Shown piece by piece: positions 1 to 11,329 of a stretch of DNA of 64,000 bases. The position numbers were made by a program, and so were the translations under genes. Below the pieces are notes generated by a model. It worked only from the letters and a program-made list of their open reading frames with translations. It searched no databases and was not told the DNA's origin. The stretch comes from Steromphala cineraria (Eukaryota; Mollusca; Gastropoda; Trochida; Trochidae), in the NCBI GenBank assembly GCA_916613615.1, contig OU744735.1, forward strand, positions 54,514,082 to 54,578,081. Direction: 5' to 3'. Numbering within the stretch: the first letter of the stretch is position 1; each line of letters opens with the position of its first letter.

Positions 1-1134
1 TGCGGTATAAATGTTGTTGACGCGAAGCAATCGGTTTTTGACTTATTCAACTTTTTCGGAGACCGAGAATTTTCTCCCGAGAGGGACGGAACGTTTGTGG
101 GAATTTTTCCCATGAAAAATCGAGGGTGCTCGGAACATTCATTCGAGAATTTTCACTATTTCTAGTGCGGGCCTCGCCGCAAACCATGGGAAAAATTGAC
201 CCTTAGCACCCAAACTTTCAAAATCAATATCATGTTTAGTGAAATTCAAAAACTATTTTCGGTGTTATTCCGAGGTCTGAAACATTTTCCTTATATGTCG
301 GGCGAGGTCCTTCCATTCGAGAACAACCAATTTCATGGGCAACGTTGCCCAGTGCCTCGGATTTCAGAACACAAAGTCCGAGAGATTGCTTTCGCGCTTG
401 ATATTTCACTAACCAAGCGGCGCGCTCTAACACATGAGATATCGTTGGAAAGAGGATGAAATTGCCTTCATTTTGGCATATCATTTGTATGTCCGCCCAT
501 GCAAATAATTATACTATAAAGGCCGCAAAAGTATGTACTTTCGCGCTTGATATTTCACTAACCAAGCGGCGCGCTCTAACACACGATATATCGTTGGAAA
601 GAGAATAAAAGTGCCATCATTTTGGTATATCATATGTATATGTGCAAAGAGAAATAAAGATGCAAGAAGCCCCGCAAAATGTGTTGATGTCCTTTTTTTG
701 ACATCGGCAATTTTGTTCGGGTTTCGCCGCGACGCTGCGGCGGTTAGGTCCGTGGAACCTATCAAAAGTTGCAAAACTTTTGTAATCCACAACTGACAAT
801 CAGAGCTTCCCTGACGTAGATGGTTGTTTCGTTCGCGACTCGCCAACTCGTCGCCTAGGAAGTCAGAAGAAAGCCCAGGTTTTCGACTTTGGGGGAGTCG
901 TATGAATAAAAGAACCGGGGTTAGCCGGGACAGTCATGAAACGTCCAAATATGTGAATTTTACCATTGCCTTTGGTGCCGTCGGCGCCGATGGTGTGATT
1001 GTTTCAAATACTTTGGAATGACGGCAAATGAATGTCCATGAGGCTCACACTGATTTTCTCTGTAAAATGCTCCTGAGTTGTTCTTACTTGCACATGTCTA
1101 AATCTGTTTCAATCTATTACAGATGATATAGAAG
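1..1134. repeat. Left flank of the piggyBac-like element with two subterminal direct repeats
   Basis: No gene is seen here. Two blocks, about 397-487 and 537-640, share a core that runs from TTTCGCGCTTGATATTTCAC through a GATATCGTTGG-type segment to a TATCATATGTATAT-type segment. The later part resembles the repeats right of the transposase. A plausible 3' splice site (CTATTACAG) ends at about 1122, 13 bases before the transposase ATG, so a 5' UTR intron is possible. Confidence 0.5.
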
Positions 1135-3114
1135 ATGCCAAGATTTAGAGGAAGGAGACCGAGGACTCGGAACTATGGGGGGCCGTATGCTTCAGACGAC
1201 GAGTTCTCTTCCGAAGTCCATGCTGATGAAACTTCTGATATGGAAACTACTGATGATAGTGATGTGAATAGTGATAGTGATGGATTGGTATCGGACATGG
1301 ACAGTGATCCAGACATAAGGAACATTGCAAGACGTATACTAGCTGCTACGGCGAGCGCAGCTTCTGCTGGTTCTTCCACTGACGAGTTCGTTGACTTGGA
1401 TGATCAAGACAGTGACACCTCTGATACAGGGGAGGGGGATTTTGCGGCAAACTGGAAGGACGGGCCGAGGCCACGTGGACGTGTTGATCTGCCTTTTACG
1501 GGACAGACTGGGCTGGGACAGTTCAAAGAATTGCCTGAGCAACCAAAACCTATTGACTATTTCGAAATGTTCTTACAAGAAGATGATTACGGATTAATGG
1601 CAACGGAAACCAATAGATACTTTCACCAAGAATGCGACGACGAGGTCCTCCCGCCCAAGTCAAGAATGCGCCAGTGGAAGGATACGAATGCTGAGGAAAT
1701 GAAAGTATTCGTAGCGATGACTATCGCCATGTCCTTAGTTGTACAGAGGAACTTTTCAGAGTATTGGTCGACTAGTGATGTTACCTCGACGCCTTTCTTC
1801 CCAAAGTGTATGCCTAGAGACAGGTTTTGGTTGTTGCTCACGTTTCTTCACTTATCTGATAACAGTACAATGCCAGGACGAAACACACCACAGTTTTCCC
1901 CACTCAATAAACTTGGAATATTGTATAACCGCATCATACATCGGTTCTCAAGAGTTTATATACCGCATCAACATATCTCAGTTGATGAGGGATTGGTGCC
2001 TTGGAAAGGCAACCTCAGCTTCAAGGTTTACAACCCTGACAAACCTAAGAAGTATGGCATCAAGGCTTACATGTTGTGTGACTCGCACAATGGATACGTC
2101 TGTAAATTCAAACTCTACACTGGAAGAACCAACGAAGTTTCTATTGGAGGGAAAACGTATGATTTGGTCATGGATTTGGTCAAAGATTACTCTCGTAAGG
2201 GATATCATGTTTACATGGACAATTTCTATTCATCTGTGACATTGTACATCAATCTGTGGAAGTGTGGTTTCGGTGCGACGGGGACGTTGCGAGGAAATAG
2301 GAGCGGAATCCCAGTCAAACTGAAGAGAAAAACGAAGAAACCAGAGAAAGGTTCTATGTTGCAGCAACACAACAAAGAACTTCTGATCGTCAGGTATGAG
2401 GACAGAAAGTCAGTCTTGCTTATGTCCACTGTTGAGGACACGGAAGATGTCGAGTCGGGAAGGAAGAACAGGGTGACTGGAGAACCAATTACAAAACCTC
2501 GGATCGTTCATGAATACAACAAGTACATGGGTGGCGTCGACCGGGCCGGTCAGATGTTGTCGTACACACCGTTCAAGATGAAAACTCTAAAGTGGTGGAA
2601 GCGTGTGTGGTTTCATATCCTCAACGTTGCTCTTTTGAATGCCTACGTTCTGTACAAAGAACTCTCCAAAGATAAAACACTGAAGACAAACAGAGAATTT
2701 AGGAAAGAAATAGTTCAACACATCATAACCTTTGCCGACAGAGATAAGGTTGCATCTCTCGGCAGACGTCCCCGGGGTCGGCGATGTACGACCGACGACA
2801 GTATTGTACGCCTGCATGGCCGTCACTTTCCTTCAAAGATCGAGCCTGTAGGAAGAAAGAAGAATTTGTCACGCACCTGTGTTGTATGTTCTAAAGCCAG
2901 ACGTGAACTCATGCGGCGTGGAGCGGCAGCTGCCAACCAGCCAGCAAGAAAGAAGAAAAGAGTAGGAAGAGAATCTTGTTTCGAGTGTCTAGACTGCAAT
3001 GTTGCTTTGTGTGTAGAACCATGTTTCCGCCTATACCACACATCACAAGATTTCTGTAAAGCCTATATCAGTATGATAGAGAGGGAAGACGAAGATGGGG
3101 ATGAAGATAATTGA
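1135..3114 (+). CDS. piggyBac-like transposase (DDE_Tnp_1_7 family)
   Basis: This single uninterrupted 659-residue reading frame encodes a cut-and-paste transposase acting at TTAA sites. Residues about 20-110 are acidic and low in complexity. The core contains the three expected aspartates: D284 in an SVDEG motif, D362 in YMDNFYSS and D469 in GGVDRAG. These match the DDD triad of the piggyBac family. A Cys-rich C-terminal domain (about residues 580-650, with several CxxC pairs and a late His) fits the family's zinc-binding DNA-recognition domain. The length is slightly above the usual 550-620 residues. The ATG at 1135 directly precedes a basic N-terminus; an earlier ATG at 1123 is closed by a stop after two codons. 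The absence of stops or frameshifts suggests recent activity. The neighbouring TTAA-flanked short elements are probable substrates. Confidence 0.93.
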   Translation: MPRFRGRRPRTRNYGGPYASDDEFSSEVHADETSDMETTDDSDVNSDSDGLVSDMDSDPDIRNIARRILAATASAASAGSSTDEFVDLDDQDSDTSDTGEGDFAANWKDGPRPRGRVDLPFTGQTGLGQFKELPEQPKPIDYFEMFLQEDDYGLMATETNRYFHQECDDEVLPPKSRMRQWKDTNAEEMKVFVAMTIAMSLVVQRNFSEYWSTSDVTSTPFFPKCMPRDRFWLLLTFLHLSDNSTMPGRNTPQFSPLNKLGILYNRIIHRFSRVYIPHQHISVDEGLVPWKGNLSFKVYNPDKPKKYGIKAYMLCDSHNGYVCKFKLYTGRTNEVSIGGKTYDLVMDLVKDYSRKGYHVYMDNFYSSVTLYINLWKCGFGATGTLRGNRSGIPVKLKRKTKKPEKGSMLQQHNKELLIVRYEDRKSVLLMSTVEDTEDVESGRKNRVTGEPITKPRIVHEYNKYMGGVDRAGQMLSYTPFKMKTLKWWKRVWFHILNVALLNAYVLYKELSKDKTLKTNREFRKEIVQHIITFADRDKVASLGRRPRGRRCTTDDSIVRLHGRHFPSKIEPVGRKKNLSRTCVVCSKARRELMRRGAAAANQPARKKKRVGRESCFECLDCNVALCVEPCFRLYHTSQDFCKAYISMIEREDEDGDEDN

Positions 3115-3250
3115 AGAAAGAAAAAAGAAGTAGAAGTATGGACTGAACTCTAGACCTTGTTAGGTTCTATAAAGCTGTTATTCGCACCTTTGAAGGTGAT
3201 TATTGTTATACTTATATATTTGTTGATTATATTGTACAAGCATTTATAAA

Positions 3251-3256
3251 AATAAA
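3251..3256 (+). promoter_or_regulatory. Candidate poly(A) signal for the transposase
   Basis: An AATAAA lies about 137 bases after the transposase stop and is followed by a T-rich stretch. The position fits a polyadenylation signal; usage is inferred. Confidence 0.45.
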
Positions 3257-3439
3257 TTTTTCTTTTTTTATTTCGTAACAGAGACAGAGAAAGTCAATGT
3301 GAGCTGTCCGTGGAAGTTCAACTGAAGCCGCATCATGAACCCCCACCCCTTCTTTGGCACTATATACAATTTTGGAAGGGGGTGGGGATCAAATCATTTA
3401 CATGATTGTAAAGAGCGAAGAACGAGCTTCAGTCCAATG

Positions 3440-4300
3440 TGTCATTTGTAAATGCGCACGAAAAACTAAAGAAACTGCAAGCTATCTGTCGGAAATATCA
3501 AACCTTTTCTCAAAAATGATTGGGGTTACCCACCTTGCGGCATTCATATCTCACGGAACGTTTGAGATAATTTCAAATTTTTTTCTCCATTTTGTAGAGG
3601 AGTAAATTGTCTTCATTTCAATGTATCATTTGTCTATGCGCGCACAATGATAAAGAAGCGGCAGCGATGCACGGAATAAATGACATCGTTCACCCGCGCT
3701 ACTTGCGCGCCGGCGTTCGCTAATTGAACTTGTATTTAACTCCCGCACCTTGTGGCACTCATATCTCACGAACCATTAGAGATATTTTTATAATTTTTAT
3801 ATCAACTTGTAGAGAAAAGAATTGTCTTCATTTCCATGTATCATATGTCTATGCGCGCACAAAAATAAAGAAGCGGCAAGCGAAAGATAAGTGATCGTTC
3901 ACACGCGCTACTTGCGCTCCGGCGTTCGCTAATTGAACTTGTATTTAACTCCCGCACCTTGCGGCACTCATATCTCACGAACCATTAGAGATATTTTTAT
4001 AATTTTTATATCAACTTGTAGAGAAAAGAATTGTCTTTTTTTCCATGTATCATATGTCTATGCGCGCACAAAAATAAAGAAGCGGCAAGCGAAAGATAAG
4101 TGATCGTTCACACGCGCTACTTGCGCGCCGGCGTTCGCTAATTGAACTTGTATTTAACTCGCGCATCTTGCGGCACTCATATCTCACGAACCATTAGAGA
4201 TATTTTTATAATTTTTATATCAACTTGTAGATAAAAGAATTGTCTTTTTTTCCATGTATCATATGTCTATGCGCGCACAAAAATAAAGAAGCGGCAAGCG
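3440..4300. repeat. Right subterminal tandem repeats of the piggyBac-like element
   Basis: Four units begin near 3520, 3735, 3944 and 4152, with a period of about 209-215 bases. Each contains a TCTCACG(A)ACCATTAGAGAT block, a stretch rich in TTTTATAATTTTT, a TCCATGTATCATATGTCTAT block and a GCGCACAAAAATAAAGAAGC block. The same blocks appear inverted in the short elements at 4667-5870 and again at 42250-42545. Family-specific transposase binding is a plausible role, but it is inference. Confidence 0.8.
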
Positions 4301-4666
4301 GAATTAAAGACTTTCTTTTGATGACTGTGGGAAAAAAAATATGAGGCGCATCGTAATGTTTTTTTATATATTTATAAAGAGGCACAGTTTATCTAGAAGT
4401 CCATGTAAAAAGAATTATTCTGTGTGCATAAATAAACATTTTACAAGGCTCTAAATAAAAATCCGGGATCCGCGAAATAGATACACCAATTGTTGTAAAA
4501 GACCCGGGACTCGCTACATAAACATATTCAGTGGGCGGTGCAATCAGGATATAACGGTGGCTGGCACCGGACAAAACAATGTCGCCACGGGGGCTAGTTG
4601 AGCAAAAATATATAGCCGCATCGTAAGGGTTAATAAGTAATCCTTAACCCAAACAGTGAATTTTAA

Positions 4667-5248
4667 CCCTTACGATGCGGCTATATATTTTTGCTCTACA
4701 AGCCCACGTGGCGGAATTGTTTTGTCCGGTGCCAGCCACCGTTATATCCTGATTAACCGCTTCTTTATTTTTGTGCGCGGATATACATATGATACCTGGA
4801 AATAAAGACAATTCTCTCTTCTATACGATGATGTAAAAATTATAAAATTATCTCTAATGGTTCGTGAGATATAAATGCCGCAAGGTGGGTACCCTCAATC
4901 ATTTTGAGGTAAACAAATTTTTTGCGGCACTTGTCGCAACGCTTTGCCGCTTCTTTATTTTTGTGCGCGGATATACATATGATACATGGAAATGAAGACA
5001 ATTCTCTCTTCTACACGATGATGTAAAAATTATAGAATTATCTCTATTGGTTTGTGAGATATGAATGCCGCAAGGTGGGTACCCTCAATCATTTTTGAGA
5101 AAAGGTTTGATATTTTATATCCGGGAGCAGCCAAGACTGCTTGCAGTCAATATATAGCCTTATCCTGAAAGTTACGGATTTCGCCAAGAGGGCTTACGTG
5201 CCATTTTATATTTGGCCCGTAAATATCACGCGCCCCGCATCGTAAGGG
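4667..5248 (+). mobile_element. 582-bp non-autonomous piggyBac-like element (MITE), copy A
   Basis: It starts CCCTTACGATGCGG and ends with the reverse complement CCGCATCGTAAGGG. TTAA lies on both sides, at 4663-4666 and 5249-5252. It has no coding capacity. Inside are two copies of the subterminal repeat seen beside the transposase (about 4760-4900 and 4950-5095), then a unique end segment containing CGGGAGCAGCCAAGACTGC. It shares its CTATATATTTTTGCTC end with the large element ending at 4629, so that transposase could plausibly mobilise it. Confidence 0.85.
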
Positions 5249-5288
5249 TTAATAAGTAATCCTTAACCCAAACAGTGAACTTTATTAA

Positions 5289-5870
5289 CCCTTACGATGC
5301 GGGGCGCGTGATATTTACGGGCCAAATATAAAATGGCACGTAAGCCCTCTTGGCGAAATCCGTAACTTTCAGGATAAGGCTATATATTGACTGCAAGCAG
5401 TCATGGCTGCTCCCGGATATAAAATATCAAACCTTTTCTCAAAAATGATTGAGGGTACCCACCTTGCGGCATTCATATCTCACAAACCAATAGAGATAAT
5501 TCTATAATTTTTACATCATCGTGTAGAAGAGAGAATTATCTTCATTTCCATGTATCATATGTATATCCGCGCACAAAAATAAAGAAGCGGCAAAGCGTTG
5601 CGACAAGTGCCGCAAAAAATTTGTTTACCTCAAAATGATTGAGGGTACCCACCTTGCGGCATTTATATCTCACGAACCATTAGAGATAATTTTATAATTT
5701 TTACATCATCGTGTAGAAGAGAGAATTGTCTTTTTTTCCATGTATCATATGTATATCCGCGCACAAAAATAAAGAAGCGGTTAATCAGGATATAACGGTG
5801 GCTGGCACCGGACAAAACAATTCCGCCACGTGGGCTTGTAGAGCAAAAATATATAGCCGCATCGTAAGGG
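5289..5870 (-). mobile_element. 582-bp non-autonomous piggyBac-like element (MITE), copy B, inverted
   Basis: It is the same length as copy A and in opposite orientation, starting at CCC 5289 and ending at GGG 5870. TTAA flanks it at 5285-5288 and 5871-5874. Together A and B make a near-perfect inverted repeat of about 1.2 kb, centred at 5268, with a spacer of about 36 bases. The TTAA on each side restores the host minisatellite unit once the element is removed, so the site is an exact target duplication. Confidence 0.85.
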
Positions 5871-6081
5871 TTAAGTAATCCTTAACCCAAACAGTGAACT
5901 TTATTAAGTAATCCTTAACCCAAACAGTTAACTTTATTAAGTAATCTTTAACCCAAACAGTTAACTTTATTTAGTAATCCTTAACCCAAACAGTTAACTT
6001 TATTAAGTAATCCTTAACCCAAACAGTGAACTTTATTAAGTAATCCTTAATCCAAACAGTGAACTTTAATAAGTAATCTTA
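5871..6081. repeat. 33-bp minisatellite, about 6.3 copies, the target of the TTAA insertions
   Basis: The unit TTAAGTAATCCTTAACCC followed by AAACAGTGAACTTTA repeats with starts at 5871, 5904, 5937, 5970, 6003 and 6036. Single units of the same sequence lie at 4630-4666 and 5249-5288, between the mobile elements. Each unit carries TTAA at its junction and a second one inside. Confidence 0.92.
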
Positions 6082-6270
6082 TCATTTATAATATTTTTAC
6101 GTTTAGATATGGATATCTATTTGATAATCCAAAGGCCTTCAACCTTAAACTGACCTTAATGAACTCAAAAACGAACTTTAAATATTGTATTTACTCAAAT
6201 ACTTGCCTTGACATAAATGTTCTTTGTCTTTAAAAAACTTCATAAAAACTTCAATCTAATTTTTCCATAG

Positions 6271-9197
6271 ATGAGCACCTTGGATGTGGTCCTGCTCCTG
6301 ATCTGGCCAATGCTAACAAGTCTTCTACTGGACAATACGAAGGCGCTGTCACTCAATACACCTGTCAGTCTGATTTCCTCTTCTGTGGAACAAGCTCAAC
6401 TCACACGTGCTCCTCGCTTGGAACCTGGGAGGGACTCAGTGGAGCTTGTAACAGAGCAGTCTGGTACAATCCTGTAAGTGAATAAACTCAGCCCCTATAG
6501 GTATGACTCAAACAGCAACTCTAAATGAATCTTTATAGAAATCTGATTTTTATTCTCAAACCATCGTAAGCCCTTTACGTTAATTCTACTCGCATCACCT
6601 TTACTCTACCCCATCCCCTGCAATAGCCTTGTTATAAACATCCCATTCTCATCACCCTCCTTAACTCTACCCCATCCCCTTCAATAGCCTTGTTATAAAC
6701 ATCCCATTCTCATCACCCTCCTTAACTCTACCCCATCCCCTTCAATAGCCTTGTTATAAACATCCCATTCTCATCACCCTCCTTAACTCTACCCCATCCC
6801 TTCAATAGCCTTGTTATAAACATCCCATTCTCATCACCCTCCTTAACTCTACCCCATCCCCTTCAATAGCCTTGTTATAAACATCCCATTCTCATCACCC
6901 TCCTTAACTCTACCCCATCCCCTTCAATAGCCTTGTTATAAACATCCCATTCTCATCACCCTCCTTAACTCTACCCCATCCCTTCAATAGCCTTGTTATA
7001 AACATCCCATTCTCATCACCCTCCTTAACTCTACCCCATCCCCTTCAATAGCCTTGTTATAAACATCCCATTCTCATCACCCTCCTTAACTCTACCCCAT
7101 CCCCTTCAATAGCCTTGTTATAAACATCCCATTCTCATCACCCTCCTTAACTCTACCCCATCCCTTCAATAGCCTTGTTATAAACATCCCATTCTCATCA
7201 CCCTCCTTAACTCTACCCCATCCCCTTCAATAGCCTTGTTATAAACATCCCATTCTCATCACCCTCCTTAACTCTACCCCATCCCTTCAATAGCCTTGTT
7301 ATAAACATCCCATTCTCATCACCCTCCTTAACTCTACCCCATCCCCTTCAATAGCCTTGTTATAAACATCCCATTCTCATCACCCTCCTTAACTCTACCC
7401 CATCCCCTTCAATAGCCTTGTTATAAACATCCCATTCTCATCACCCTCCTTAACTCTACCCCATCCCTTCAATAGCCTTGTTATAAACATCCCATTCTCA
7501 TCACCCTCCTTAACTCTACCCCATCCCCTTCAATAGCCTTGTTATAAACATCCCATTCTCATCACCCTCCTTTACTCTACTCCATCCCCTGCAATAGCCT
7601 TGTTATAAACATCCCATTCTCATCACCCTCCTTAACCTCGCACACTCTCACTTTCTCACAGTCTATCATCTTAGCCTATCTTTCACTACAATGTTCTTTC
7701 CCATACAAAATATATTATGATATAATAAAGGGTAATTCAAAACTTTCAGACCATCACCTTTACGGAATCAACCCCTTGTCCAATGACTGAAGGATACAAA
7801 GTCAGATATGAAGGAAATCCAACAATCCATGGCAGGTAAAGTGTAATCTAATAAAGACAATTATTATTTTCATCTTATGCAAATGTGTTTTAATTGCATT
7901 GCGGTGATCCGACTTATAACATATGGTAGTGTGGTATGGATAAATTGTTGAAGGATATAAGCAAAATGATACTTCATGTGAATTTGTAAAGGCAAACCGT
8001 GCCACAAAGGTCATCATTTTTGTTCTGAATGAAGGGCTTACTTAGATTTTGACATGGTGCATATATTAAAGACAAACGTGCCTTATAAAGAAATGATATG
8101 TCAATACCACAATACCGCAGTATATTCAGATCAAGATTTTACTTTCAGGTCATACATGGAAGTTAAGACCACCAACCTAAACATTCAAGCTGACATTAGA
8201 CTAACATTCTTTAGCTGGAGTGAGCAGTTTCTGCTACATAAGGAAACGGCGGGGGTCTGGGAGGAGGAATTTGACGTACCAGCACCATTCGCTCCTGGTG
8301 TGAAGTTTATGCTTGAAATTGTACGGCAGAACGGAAAATATGAGGTGAGGAGCATAGCGTTCCGCACTATTTTATTATCAGCTATGTAGCTGTCTCCCTT
8401 CAGAGCATATCTTGAAGACATTGGTCTTATTTCGGGAACTGCAAATATTGATTACATTTTGTTTGTCCATCAGCTGGAATGTTACCCCATCTCCCCTTAC
8501 AAACAAGTTAGGATTTTCAGCCTGAGGCTTGTAGGGGATGAAATATTTATAGTGATTTTATTGCAATCTAAGGGAAATTCCATGACTAGATCAGAGGTTT
8601 AAAGAAGCTTCTTAGATATATTACACTAATGGAACTAAATGTTAAGGTGACTGAGTAAAAGCTAATACTCAATATGTTACCTGTTACATATTGACACATT
8701 TATTTGAAGGGCACATGGCTTACCATACATATATTGTTGCACTTGAGGGGCATTATCTGTATATATAAAGAAGGTATATGTGAAAATTTCCAAAACTACA
8801 AATATTTATTATACATTTGTAATTAAGTAACTCACCAAAAAAGCATTTGCGCCAATTTTTGATCACCTCAAAATGACTTTGTCTTCAGTGAAAAGGATGA
8901 CAGTTTGATGGAGTTATGTTGGAGATGAAACAATGCTTTTATGTCATTATTATAGAAACAACAACTTGTGTCTTGTGATATCCAGTACTTCAACACGCTA
9001 TCAGAAAACACTTTGCAGATAATGTATGTACCAGTTATTCATTTTGAAGGTTTTCACCTAAATATTTGTACAAACAGGTGTACGTCAACGGGACATACTA
9101 TGGCCATTCAGACGACCTCATGCCTGCCGAACACCCTTACACCATCAATGTGGGTGGAGACATCAATTTGGAAAGAGTCACATTTTCGCCTGTTTAA
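6271..9197 (+). CDS. CCP plus galectin-like secreted protein, copy 1 (3' exons only)
   Basis: Four exons can be read with GT-AG borders: 6271-6473, 7750-7835, 8149-8344 and 9078-9197 (stop TAA). Sizes are 203, 86, 196 and 120 bases with phases 1-0-2-0, identical to copy 2. The first encodes a CCP/Sushi domain with CGPAP, YTC, a late CSSLGTW and a final Cys. The other three together encode a galectin-like sandwich domain: an opening EGYKV strand, a central VWEEEF segment, an FMLEIVRQ strand, VYVNG, and a final INLERVTF strand. The usual galectin sugar-binding HxNPR and WxxER signatures are not present, so binding of beta-galactosides is doubtful. The 5' exons (signal peptide and PAN in copy 2) are not seen here; they lie outside the window or were lost. 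Domain calls rest on pattern recognition. Confidence 0.8.
6474..7749. repeat. Intron with higher-order minisatellite (about 6592-7636)
   Basis: About 17 units of 60 or 61 bases containing TCAATAGCCTTGTTATAAAC fill most of this intron. The long (CCCC) and short (CCC) variants follow a repeating long-long-short order. The first and last units share the variant CCTGCAATAG. The remaining intron sequence shows nothing further. Confidence 0.95.
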
Positions 9198-11329
9198 TCT
9201 TTAAACAAACAATTACAAAGTGGGGTTGATGTTGTTCACCTTGGATTATTGTAAACAATGCTACCAGTCCCAGTAATTGTTTCAATTTTAAGTTCTGTAG
9301 GTCACATATTTTCCTTTCATTATCACATGTTAATGGGAGGTTCTATACTGAATACTTAAAGACACGCAAGAATTGGAACTTGCAATATGTGTTTTCAATT
9401 CAACACTCTATCACTATAATTAACCACCACTTTGATAATTAATGCCAATATATGTATAGTATGTATAATGTATATTATTTATATCAATCATATTAAAATA
9501 ACACTTAGAAGCAATGTTATGTTGATAAACACCAACCGGTGTTGTTTTTATTTTTGAGATCATTTAAAAAGTTTTATTTTACCTTTCTTAATCCTTAAAG
9601 TAATTTACATATGAACTGTTATGTTCTGCCAATTTATTTTTACATATACTATATGTCTTTGAAATAGTGTTGAATTTGCAATCACCTTATTCTAATAATT
9701 CATTGTCATAACTCAGCATTTGAATATATGTTGTTGCAATGTTTGCGTAAAAGAAAAGTATTTCTGGTTCATTCAGTTTGTTCTTGATCAGCGAAAACCT
9801 TAACAGCTGACAGCTTAAGTTCTGTTTTTCTCCAATGATTTACACCACATGCCATTTCCCCGGGTGATTGCTCATTGTGTACGAAAGGTGTACAGACTAT
9901 TTAGGACAAGCTGTAATTATTATCAACGTGTACACATGCCTTGATTATCATCTGGAACACATGCTTTAATGTCTCTATCATAGAGGGTCCTACAATGCTG
10001 TAATGCATGGAAACATGAGTGCATAAAAAAGTGTTTCTGGTTCAGCTAATAATACATCAAGTTTGTTCATGAAAATAAAAAAACCTTTACAACTTAGTGC
10101 TTAAGTTCTGTTTTGCTTCAAAGATTAATAAACATCCGATTTTCTGGAGGGATTTCTCATTGCTACACAAAGTTGTGTCCAAAATATGGAGGATTGGCTG
10201 CAAATGTTATCAGCATGTGCACATGTCTTGATCCAACCATCTGGAACACATTCCTTGATGTCCCTATCATAGAAAGTCGTAAACTGCTGTAAGGCATTGT
10301 CATAAAGATTAATTAAACATTCATCCTCAGAAACTCACTGTGTTAACTTGGTGCCACTCAACTGTAACATTGAGCTTAGAAAGTAATTCAGGGATGGATA
10401 GCGAAAATGTTGTTTGCCGATATTGTCCAAGGGTTCATCTAGAAAGGTTTCTGCAACTTTCCAAGATTCCTTTGGGAGTGACTCGTACTTTATTAAGCGC
10501 CAGGCACAATAAAGTACACACAACAGTTTGTTTAAATATATATGTATATATGGATATATTCAAAACACTAGATTTAGATACTAGCGAGAACAAGAACAGC
10601 TCCTGAACGATCTACAGAATGGCTTCAGGAACATTACGTCATGTAAGAACCATATTCATGCATTGTATACAACAGAATATATCAGAGCTCTATACATACC
10701 TATTGTTATGTATATGTATATTTCATGTATTTTTCAATGTTGTTCCTTACCATCAGATAGCTTAAGGTAGTAATAGATTAGCTTCTCTGGGTATTGTTCT
10801 TTTAATTGAGTAAGTAGCTTCTTTCTTGAATAGTCTTTGTCTATATCTTAGGGGCTTGCGTACTTGGGTTAAACTTATAGCTTATATCATTCACTTGGTT
10901 ACTTTAAAAGATAGGTTTAATATTTCTAAATCAGTTGTTGTTGCTTCTGAGCTTGAACCAGGTCGGTGTTTGTGAAACCATGTCGGTGATTTTATTGATA
11001 TAATGTTAAGCCCTATACTTTGTTAGTCTGCCAGTTGATCTTGTATTGTGTACCTATATATCATATCCCCTTTAATGTATCTCTGATGTATTAAGCTGAT
11101 CTTACTTCGTATTAAATCCATTTTAAGTTCTAAAATTGTTGTGTGATATCTTTAAATACTTGTTATGTGGTAGATTGGGGGTTTGCCCATTAAACTTTCC
11201 ATCTGACACATAACACTATGTTTCATTGACATCACTAAGTCTTTTAATTCAGTTCAATGACAATAACTTGAAGCTCAAATATTAAATATGACAACCTGCA
11301 TTAAAATATAATTAAATTTTCCAATTCCA
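9198..11329. repeat. Downstream of copy 1: AT-rich sequence with a two-copy tandem duplication (about 9758-10310)
   Basis: Two diverged units of about 275-285 bases lie head to tail, each running from TTTCTGGTTCA through a GCTTAAGTTCTGTTTT block and a CATCTGGAACACAT block to a TCTATCATAGA block. No coding sequence is supported. The segment could belong to the 3' UTR of copy 1, but no evidence decides this. Nothing is recognised from 10310 to 11329. Confidence 0.7.

Larger units (their letters stand above)
1..4629 (+). mobile_element. piggyBac-like element, probably autonomous, left end at or just beyond the window edge
   Basis: The right end is clear: CCGCATCGTAAGGG at 4616-4629 followed by TTAA at 4630-4633, the arrangement used by piggyBac elements, which target TTAA and have ends starting CCC. 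The same end (CCCTTACGATGCGG when read inward) caps two short elements to the right. The transposase lies at 1135-3114. Two related direct repeats occur on its left (about 397-487 and 537-640) and four on its right (about 3520-4300), consistent with subterminal repeats. The window opens with TGCGGTATAA, which could be the inner part of the same terminal repeat, so the left end may lie about 9 bases upstream. That is inference. At about 4.6 kb it is longer than the classic 2.5-kb element. Confidence 0.65.

Noticed and set aside
6271..6477. Open frame starting with ATG at the copy 1 CCP exon
   Set aside because: The frame starting at that ATG is shifted from the CCP reading frame; the exon is read from a split codon after the splice acceptor.
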